The position numbers and the translations under genes are program-made. Below, piece by piece: positions 32,629 to 40,606 of a DNA stretch of 40,606 bases. Within the stretch, counting starts at the first letter, position 1. Each line of letters opens with the position of its first letter. The DNA is taken from positions 1 through 40,606 of the forward strand of contig DASUGK010000111.1 of NCBI GenBank assembly GCA_036274075.1, written 5' to 3'. A model generated the notes under the pieces. It was not told where the DNA came from and searched no databases. It worked only from the letters and a program-made list of their open reading frames with translations. The DNA comes from CADEED01 sp036274075. GTDB taxonomy: Bacteria; Pseudomonadota; Gammaproteobacteria; Steroidobacterales; Steroidobacteraceae.

Positions 32629-34623
32629 ATGCAGCAACCCGGCTGGTACCTGAGGCGCCTGCGGCGCATGTCCGGCGCGGAAGTCGCGTACCGGGTGGCG
32701 CGCCGCGTGCGCAGCGTGTCCGAGCACTTCGTGTCGATGGACGTGCCGCCCCGCGACGCCTACGCCACCGACCTGCGATTCCTGCCGCCGTTCGTGTCAT
32801 TGGCGCCGGACACGCTGGTCGAGGCGGCCGACCGCGTGCTCGACGGGCGCTACACCTTTTTCGACCTCGAGGAGGCGGACATCGGCGATCCGCCGCAGTG
32901 GAACCGCGATCCGCTCACGCAGCGCGTGGCCGTCCTGCGGCGCGCGGGCTCCATCGACTACCGCGACGAACGCGTGGTGGGAAACATCAAGTACCTGTGG
33001 GAGGCGAACCGCCACCTCCAGCTGCCGACGCTGGCGCAGGCGCATGCACTCACCGGCGATGTGCGTTACGCGGCGGCGATCCGCATGCAGCTCGATTCGT
33101 GGATCGAGCAATGTCCCGTGGGCCGCGGTCCGAACTGGGCCAGCGCGCTCGAGCTCGGCATCCGGCTCATCAACTGGAGCGTCGCCTGGCAGCTGGTGGG
33201 CGGCTGGCGCTCGCGCCTGTTCGCGGGCGACGACGGCGCGGCGTTCCGCGAACGCTGGCTCAAGTCCATCTACGAACATGCGCGCACCATCGCCGGCAAC
33301 CTGTCGCGCTTCTCCTCGGCGAACAATCACCTGATCGGCGAAGCGGCCGGCGTGTACGTGGCGGCCACCACCTGGCCGCTGTGGCGGCAGATGCACGACT
33401 GGGGAGAGCAGTGCCGCGACATCCTCGAGCAGGAGTGCCACCGGCAGAATGCACCGGATGGCGGCAACCGCGAGCAGGCCTTCGGCTACCAGATGTTCGT
33501 GCTGGATTTCCTGTTGCTGTCGGGGCTCGCGGCGCGGGCGCGCGGCGAGGATTTCTCGCCGGTGTACTGGCGCCGCGTGGAGTGCATGGTCGACTTCCTC
33601 GCGTCGATGACCAGCGCCGCCGGCGCGCTGCCGATGATCGGCGATTCCGACGACGCCTGCGTGGTGCGGCTCTCCAATGACCCGGGCTTCTCCCAGCATG
33701 GATCGCTGATCGCCACCGGCGCCGTGTTGTTCGAGCGGCCGGACCTCGCGGCGAAGGCGGGCACCGTGGATGGCAAGACGGTGACCTTGCTGGGCATCGG
33801 TGCGACGCGCACGCTCGCCCGCCTGCGTGAACGCGGACGCGCGGGATTCAGGCCGCGCCGGTCATTCACCGAGTCCGGCTACTACCTGCTCGGCGCTGCA
33901 TTCGAGACGCCGGACGAAGTGCGGCTGCTGGCCGATGCCGGCCCGCTGGGATATCTCAGCCTCGCCGCGCACGGCCATGCCGACGCCTTGTCGCTCGTGC
34001 TGAGCATCGGCGACCGGGAGATCCTGGTCGATCCGGGCACGTATGCCTACCACACGCATCCCGAGTGGCGGCGTTACTTCCGCAGCACGCGGGCCCACAA
34101 CACCGTGGGCATCGACGGCCTGGACCAGTCTGAGCAGGCGGGAAACTTCATGTGGTCACACCACGCGCGTGCGCGCTGCCTGGAGTTCGTGCCCGGCCCC
34201 GGGCTGCAGCGCTTCGTCGGCGAGCACGATGGCTACCGGCGTCTCGCGGATCCCGTGGTTCACCGGCGCCAGGTCGATCTCGATCCCGGAACGCAGACCA
34301 TCGAGGTGACGGATACGCTGCGTTGCAAGGACGCGCACCGCGCGATCCGGGCCTGGCACTTCGCCGAGGACTGCGAGGTGGAGTCCTACGGGTCGGGCAT
34401 CCGCGTGAGTTCGGGTCCGGCGCGCGCTTACTTCGAGCCGCTCGAGCCCCTGGACCGCGTCGAAATATTTCGCGGCGGCAGTCCGTCCCAGGGCGGATGG
34501 ATTTCGCGCAAGTTCGGCCAGAAGCTGCCCATCACCACAGTCCTATGGCATTCGGACATCACCGGTGTCACCGTACTGCAGGCCCGCATCCGATACACGA
34601 GGTCGCGCACCGGTGCCAGCTGA
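32629..34623 (+). CDS. Heparinase II/III-like (alginate-lyase superfamily) protein
   Basis: This is a 664-residue two-domain protein. The N-terminal (alpha/alpha) toroid (about 60-370) has WNRDPLTQ, NWASALELGIRLINWSVAWQ and FSSANNHLIGEAAGVYVAA, with the Asn-His pair used in catalysis by PL12/15/17-like lyases. The C-terminal beta-sandwich (about 400-640) has LSLAAHGHADALSLVLSIGD and ILVDPGTYAYH, whose His and Tyr fit a lyase site. No signal peptide is evident (MQQPGWYLRRLRRMSGAEVA), so the enzyme might act in the cytosol or leave by another route. It may cleave or edit a uronate-containing polymer, consistent with algD in the same locus. Confidence 0.88.
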   Translation: MQQPGWYLRRLRRMSGAEVAYRVARRVRSVSEHFVSMDVPPRDAYATDLRFLPPFVSLAPDTLVEAADRVLDGRYTFFDLEEADIGDPPQWNRDPLTQRVAVLRRAGSIDYRDERVVGNIKYLWEANRHLQLPTLAQAHALTGDVRYAAAIRMQLDSWIEQCPVGRGPNWASALELGIRLINWSVAWQLVGGWRSRLFAGDDGAAFRERWLKSIYEHARTIAGNLSRFSSANNHLIGEAAGVYVAATTWPLWRQMHDWGEQCRDILEQECHRQNAPDGGNREQAFGYQMFVLDFLLLSGLAARARGEDFSPVYWRRVECMVDFLASMTSAAGALPMIGDSDDACVVRLSNDPGFSQHGSLIATGAVLFERPDLAAKAGTVDGKTVTLLGIGATRTLARLRERGRAGFRPRRSFTESGYYLLGAAFETPDEVRLLADAGPLGYLSLAAHGHADALSLVLSIGDREILVDPGTYAYHTHPEWRRYFRSTRAHNTVGIDGLDQSEQAGNFMWSHHARARCLEFVPGPGLQRFVGEHDGYRRLADPVVHRRQVDLDPGTQTIEVTDTLRCKDAHRAIRAWHFAEDCEVESYGSGIRVSSGPARAYFEPLEPLDRVEIFRGGSPSQGGWISRKFGQKLPITTVLWHSDITGVTVLQARIRYTRSRTGAS

Positions 34624-34630
34624 AGCAGCG

Positions 34631-36760
34631 ATGTCGCCCGAAGTCCCCCACCAGGTTGTCACCGCCGATGTCCCGAGTGACGAACGCACACACTCGCTGC
34701 GGCAGGACGATTGCTTCGGGTTGTTCAACGAAATCGGGGATATAGACGCCGAGGCGCGCAGCGAGGCCGGCCTGTACCGTGCCGGCGTGCGCCACCTGTC
34801 GCGCTTCACGCTGACCGTGGCCGGATTGCGGCCGTTGCTCCTGGCCGCAAGCCCGCGCGAAGACAACGTGCTGCTGGGCGTGAACCTCACCAATCCGGAC
34901 GTGCGCGGCGAGGGCGGGCGCATCGTCCTGCCGCGCGGCACCTTGTACATCACGCGCACGCGCTTCATCTGGGCCGGCGTGTTCCACGAGATGATCCGGG
35001 TGCGCAACTTCGCGCTGAGCACCGTCGCGGTGGAGCTGGCGGTGCGCTTCGGCAGCGACTTCGAGAACATCATCGACGTGCGCGCGCAGCGGCGCGTGGA
35101 CGCGGGCCGCGCACGCTTCGAGCGCGTGGAACGCGACAGCGTCACGCTCGGGTACCTCGGCGCCGACGAGGTGATGCGCGAGACCGTGGTCGATTGCCAC
35201 ACCGCGCCGGACAGCATCTCGCAGGACGCGCTGCGTTACCGGCTGCAGATCGGCAGCCGCGGCGAGAAGACCATCGCGCTCGCCATCGGTTGCCGCTCGC
35301 AGCGGCAGCCGGTGCAGATCTCGACCTATACCCGCTCGCTGTCGGCCGCCGAGGAGCTGGTGCGCAACGAGGGACGGCCGGCCTGCCTGGTGGAATCCAG
35401 CGGCTCGCGTTTCAATGAATGGCTGCAACGCTCCACCGCGGACATCGGCATGATGTTGACCGCAACCCCGCACGGGCGCATTCCGGCGGCGGGGCTGCCG
35501 TGGCTGGACGCGGCGTTCGGCAGGGACGCGATTGTCGTCGCCTTGCAGACGCTGTGGTTGTGGCCGGACATCGCGCGCAACGTGCTGCGGTACCTGGCGG
35601 CGACGCAGTCCACGGACACTTTCGCCGCGAGCGGCGCCGAGCCCGGCAAGATACTCAACGAGGCGCGCGGCGGTGACGTGCCGCCCAACTACTTCGGCGT
35701 CGATACCACGCCGCTGTTCGTGTTGCTGGCCGGCGCCTATTACGCGCGCACGGCCGACCTCGATTTCATCGGCGAGTTGTGGCCGGCGATCTCGCAGGCG
35801 CTGTCCTGGATCGACGTGTACGGCGACGTGGACGGGGACGGCTACGTGGAGGCGCGGCCGCGCAGCTCCGGGCCGCCGCAGTTCGGCTGGAAGAGTTCAT
35901 CCGACGCGGTGTTCCATGCGGATGGCCGCATCGCGCTGGGGCCGGTGGCGCTGTGCGAGGTGCAGGGTTACGTCTACGGCGCGAAGCTGGGCGCGGCGCG
36001 CATCGCACGCTCGCTGGGAGAGATGCCGAAGGCCATCGCGCTGGTGGAAGCGGCGCAGGAACTGCAGGCGCGGTTCAACAACGACTTCTGGTGCGCGGAC
36101 ATCGAGTCCTTTGCGCTGGCCCTGGACGGCAACAAGGAGCCTTGCCGCGTGCGCACGTCGAACCCGGGGCATTGCCTGTACACCGGCATCGCGCATGCGG
36201 AGCGCGGCCGGCAGGTGATCGCGGGCTTTGGCGACGAGCAGTTCTTCTCGGGCTGGGGCGTGCGCACCGTGGCCGAGAGCGAGCTGCGTTTCAACCCGAT
36301 GTCGTACCACAACGGCGCGATCTGGCCGCATGACAACTCGCTGATCGCCGCCGGCGCGGCGCGTTACGACGACAAGTCTTTCGCCTTGCGCATCCTCAAT
36401 GCGCAGTTCCAGGCGGCGCGGCAGTTCGACCTGCTGCGGCTGCCGGAACTGTTCTGCGGATTCCGGCGCCGGGGGCGCGAGCCGCCGTTGCAATCGCCGG
36501 TGGCCTGTTCGCCGCAGACCGCCTCGGCCGGCGCGACTTTCCTGATGCTGCAGAGCGTGCTCGGCATCACCATCGATGCACTGGACCGGCAGATCGTGCT
36601 GGCCCACCCGGTGATGCCGGAGGGCATCGAAGAAGTCCGCGTGCGCAATCTGTCCGTCGGCGAGGCCTCCGTCGATTTCACCGTCCGCCGCCACGCCGGC
36701 TCCGTCTCCGCCAGCGTCGAACGCCGCACCGGCAAACTCGACCTCGTCATCCGCAGCTGA
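34631..36760 (+). CDS. Glycogen-debranching-enzyme-like glycosidase
   Basis: This 709-residue protein resembles bacterial amylo-alpha-1,6-glucosidase-like enzymes. The N-terminal beta-rich domain (about 30-240) has GLFNEIGDIDAEARSEAGLY and DVRAQRRVDAGRARFERVER. A linker leads to the (alpha/alpha)6 domain with AGLPWLDAAFGRDAIVVALQ, an EARPRSSGPPQFGWKSSSDA acidic region and PMSYHNGAIWPHDNSLIAAG, typical of the GDE_C family. It is cytosolic by sequence. True glycogen debranching is possible, but as last gene of an EPS operon it may act on another glucan or on the locus polymer. Start ATG 34631 lies 7 bases after the previous stop; GTG 34613 is an alternative. Confidence 0.85.
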   Translation: MSPEVPHQVVTADVPSDERTHSLRQDDCFGLFNEIGDIDAEARSEAGLYRAGVRHLSRFTLTVAGLRPLLLAASPREDNVLLGVNLTNPDVRGEGGRIVLPRGTLYITRTRFIWAGVFHEMIRVRNFALSTVAVELAVRFGSDFENIIDVRAQRRVDAGRARFERVERDSVTLGYLGADEVMRETVVDCHTAPDSISQDALRYRLQIGSRGEKTIALAIGCRSQRQPVQISTYTRSLSAAEELVRNEGRPACLVESSGSRFNEWLQRSTADIGMMLTATPHGRIPAAGLPWLDAAFGRDAIVVALQTLWLWPDIARNVLRYLAATQSTDTFAASGAEPGKILNEARGGDVPPNYFGVDTTPLFVLLAGAYYARTADLDFIGELWPAISQALSWIDVYGDVDGDGYVEARPRSSGPPQFGWKSSSDAVFHADGRIALGPVALCEVQGYVYGAKLGAARIARSLGEMPKAIALVEAAQELQARFNNDFWCADIESFALALDGNKEPCRVRTSNPGHCLYTGIAHAERGRQVIAGFGDEQFFSGWGVRTVAESELRFNPMSYHNGAIWPHDNSLIAAGAARYDDKSFALRILNAQFQAARQFDLLRLPELFCGFRRRGREPPLQSPVACSPQTASAGATFLMLQSVLGITIDALDRQIVLAHPVMPEGIEEVRVRNLSVGEASVDFTVRRHAGSVSASVERRTGKLDLVIRS

Positions 36761-36866
36761 CGATCCATTGGTGCCGGGCCGGCATTTCGGCATTACGTCT
36801 GGGACTTCAAGATTTGGAAGGGATTTTGGCGTAATGCCGAAATGCCGGCCCGGCACCAATGGATCG
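36761..36866. repeat. Perfect 37-bp inverted repeat with 32-base spacer
   Basis: Arms 36761-36797 and 36830-36866 are exact reverse complements; the left begins CGATCCATTGGTGCCGGGCC. The spacer is 32 bases. The left arm begins right after the TGA of the debranching-like gene. There is no T-run, so it is not a standard terminator, but as RNA it would make a very stable hairpin that could block 3' exonucleases or transcription. Confidence 0.93.
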
Positions 36867-36932
36867 AGCGGGATTGTGGGGGTTACGCGGAATCCATGAC
36901 AATCCCGCTCTGACACCACTTCTCGGGGTTAT

Positions 36933-38576
36933 ATGAACAAGAATAAGGGGCTGGCGGGGGTTGCCGCTGTCGTCTGCGTTTTTCTCGCCGAGCTTGCGCG
37001 CGCGCAGGGGGCGCCGGTGTTTTCGCCGGAGCGGTTCCGGGCGCATGTCGAGTTCCTCGCGGACGATCTGCTCGAGGGGCGCGAGACGGGGACGCGCGGG
37101 TACGACATCGCGGCGCGCTACGTGGCCACGCAGTTCGAAGCCTACGGGCTCAAGCCGGGTGGCGTGAACGACAGCTGGTACCAGCCGGTCACGTTCCAGG
37201 TGACCACGCGCGGCAATGAGCCGACGTGGGTCGCCATCCAGGGCCCCGGCGGCGAGCGGCGCTTCGACCACAAGGACAATGTACTGGTAGGGCTCAGTTC
37301 GCAGGAGACTGACTTCGAGATCTCCGCGCCTCTGGTTTTCGCCGGCTACGGCCTCGAGGACAAGCGCTTCGGCTTCGACGACTACCGCGGCCTCAACGTG
37401 AAAGGAAAAATCGTCGTCGTGTTGTACGGCTTTCCCAAGGGAACCGCGAGCGAAGAAGGCGCGCATCTCAGCGCCGAGAAGGCCAAGGTGGCCGAGCGGC
37501 ACGGCGCCGTCGGCCTGATCAGCATCCAGACGCTGCAGTCGGAAAAAGTGTTTCCCTGGAACCGGATACTCGAATACGCCGACGATCCCGATTTCGCCTG
37601 GGTCGGTGCCGACGGCAAGGCTCATGAAGAGGCGCCCGGCATCCGCGGTCGCGCGTTTCTCAATGGCCCCGCCGCCGAGGCCGTGTTCGCCGGCAGCGCA
37701 CGCACGCTCGCGGACATCCGCCAGGAAGCCGACCGCGACAAGGGCAGGCCGCGTGGCTTCGCGCTCAAGACGCGCGTGAGCATGAAAGTGGCCAGCAGCT
37801 GGACGCGAATCCAGAGCCCGAACGTGGCCGCCATGCTGCCGGGCTCCGACACCGCGCTGGCCAGCCAGTACGTGGTGCTGTCGGCGCACCTCGATCACCT
37901 CGGCATCAAGAACGTGCCGGGATCCAATGGCGACCATATCCACAATGGCGCGCTCGACAATGCCGCTGGCATCGCCGCACTGCTGGAAGTGGCGCGGGCC
38001 GCTGCCTCCGCACCCGACAAGCCGCGCCGCTCCATGATCTTCCTGGCGACTACGGCCGAGGAGAAAGGCCTGCTCGGGGCTGACTACTATGCGCACTATC
38101 CCACGGTGCCCATCACGCAGATCGTCGGCAACGTCGACCTCGACATGCCGCTGCTGACGTATTCCTTCACCGACGTGATCGCATTCGGCGCCAATCACTC
38201 GATCATCGGCAAGCAGGTGGCCGAAGCCGTGGCGCCCATGAGGATCGCGCTGTCTCCCGACCCGATGCCGGAGCAGGGCGTGTTCACGCGCTCGGATCAC
38301 TACCAGTTCGTGCGCCAGGGTGTGCCCGCCGTGATGCTCGCGACCGGCATGGCCAACGGCGGTGGCGAGGCCTGGGGCAAGTTCTTCGAGAACGGCTACC
38401 ACGGCCCGCGTGACGACCTGTCGCAGCCCATCGACTGGAATGCCGGCGCGAGATTCGCCGAGGTCAACTACCGCATCACGCGCGCCATGGCGGACTCGGA
38501 CACGCCGCCGCTGTGGTACCAGGGGGATTATTTCGGCGACACCTTCGCGCCCAAGGCCTCCCGGGCGCCGCGCTGA
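36933..38576 (+). CDS. Secreted M28-family metallopeptidase with PA-like insert
   Basis: This 547-residue zinc aminopeptidase is exported (signal peptide 1 to about 24, ending ELARA). A PA-like domain (about 125-275) has FAGYGLEDKRFGFDDYRGLN and KGKIVVVLYG. The M28 catalytic domain has Zn ligands His319 (SAHLDHLG), Asp342 (GALDNAAG), catalytic/ligand Glu376-Glu377 (TTAEEKGLLGADYY), Asp402 (GNVDLDMP) and His456 (FTRSDHYQFVRQGVPAVML). All key residues are present. It is probably a periplasmic or extracellular aminopeptidase for nutrition or turnover, not part of polysaccharide assembly. It stands alone after the inverted repeat. Confidence 0.93.
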   Translation: MNKNKGLAGVAAVVCVFLAELARAQGAPVFSPERFRAHVEFLADDLLEGRETGTRGYDIAARYVATQFEAYGLKPGGVNDSWYQPVTFQVTTRGNEPTWVAIQGPGGERRFDHKDNVLVGLSSQETDFEISAPLVFAGYGLEDKRFGFDDYRGLNVKGKIVVVLYGFPKGTASEEGAHLSAEKAKVAERHGAVGLISIQTLQSEKVFPWNRILEYADDPDFAWVGADGKAHEEAPGIRGRAFLNGPAAEAVFAGSARTLADIRQEADRDKGRPRGFALKTRVSMKVASSWTRIQSPNVAAMLPGSDTALASQYVVLSAHLDHLGIKNVPGSNGDHIHNGALDNAAGIAALLEVARAAASAPDKPRRSMIFLATTAEEKGLLGADYYAHYPTVPITQIVGNVDLDMPLLTYSFTDVIAFGANHSIIGKQVAEAVAPMRIALSPDPMPEQGVFTRSDHYQFVRQGVPAVMLATGMANGGGEAWGKFFENGYHGPRDDLSQPIDWNAGARFAEVNYRITRAMADSDTPPLWYQGDYFGDTFAPKASRAPR

Positions 38577-38700
38577 GCTCCCGCGATGCACGCTGACAAC
38601 GGAGAGGTGCCGTGTAGGCGCCTTCCTACCCGACTGCGCGGAGCAGTCTCAATATGAGTGGCTTTAGACTCCGACGACCCTCGTAGGAGTTCGGCAAGCC

Positions 38701-40606
<1,906 letters not shown>

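Overview
The window is about 40.6 kb of GC-rich, gene-dense DNA from a bacterial chromosome. It looks like a gammaproteobacterium of the Steroidobacteraceae, Nevskiales or Xanthomonadales kind. That placement is an inference from GC content, gene content and protein style; no rRNA or tRNA gene is present to fix it. No CRISPR array, phage, transposase or integrase was seen.

Region 1 (1-3251) is central metabolism: the 3' end of sucC, sucD with an unusual Lys/Ala/Arg-rich tail, and glutamine-dependent NAD+ synthetase nadE. Region 2 (3252-3959) has no gene. It holds two related modules in opposite orientation, each with its own terminal inverted repeats, and shorter inverted repeats bound the whole stretch.

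Region 3 (3957-15320) is a mosaic of small stress and envelope genes on both strands. It has a DUF6624 protein, an EF-hand protein, a CsbD-like protein, a 28-residue lipoprotein-like ORF coupled to an orphan sigma-54 activator, a GlsB/YeaQ-type membrane protein and an MscS channel. It also has two DUF4142 proteins, a small lipoprotein, a DUF883 (ElaB/YqjD) protein, a very large four-PAS hybrid histidine kinase and a GNAT acetyltransferase.

Region 4 (15354-36760) is an exopolysaccharide locus, all on the + strand. The first block holds a GT4 glycosyltransferase, a short OPX export protein, an outer-membrane beta-barrel, a Wzz-like chain-length protein, a BY-kinase and an AlgD-type GDP-mannose 6-dehydrogenase. 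A short middle block encodes an Ig/FN3 protein and a secreted pectate-lyase-like beta-helix protein and ends at a strong terminator. The third block holds a priming sugar-phosphate transferase, a Wzy/O-antigen-ligase-like protein, three GT4 enzymes, a CapK-like adenylate-forming enzyme, a heparinase II/III-like lyase and a glycogen-debranching-like glycosidase. The genes of this block sit almost head to tail, with 4-base overlaps. Together they predict a lipid-primed, Wzy-dependent polymer containing mannuronate or a derivative, exported through a short OPX protein plus a separate porin. No Wzx flippase is visible. A perfect 37-bp inverted repeat starts directly after the last stop codon.

Region 5 (36933-40606) has a secreted M28 metallopeptidase and the 5' part of a poly-HAMP sensor kinase built of 276-bp tandem repeats, which runs off the end of the window.
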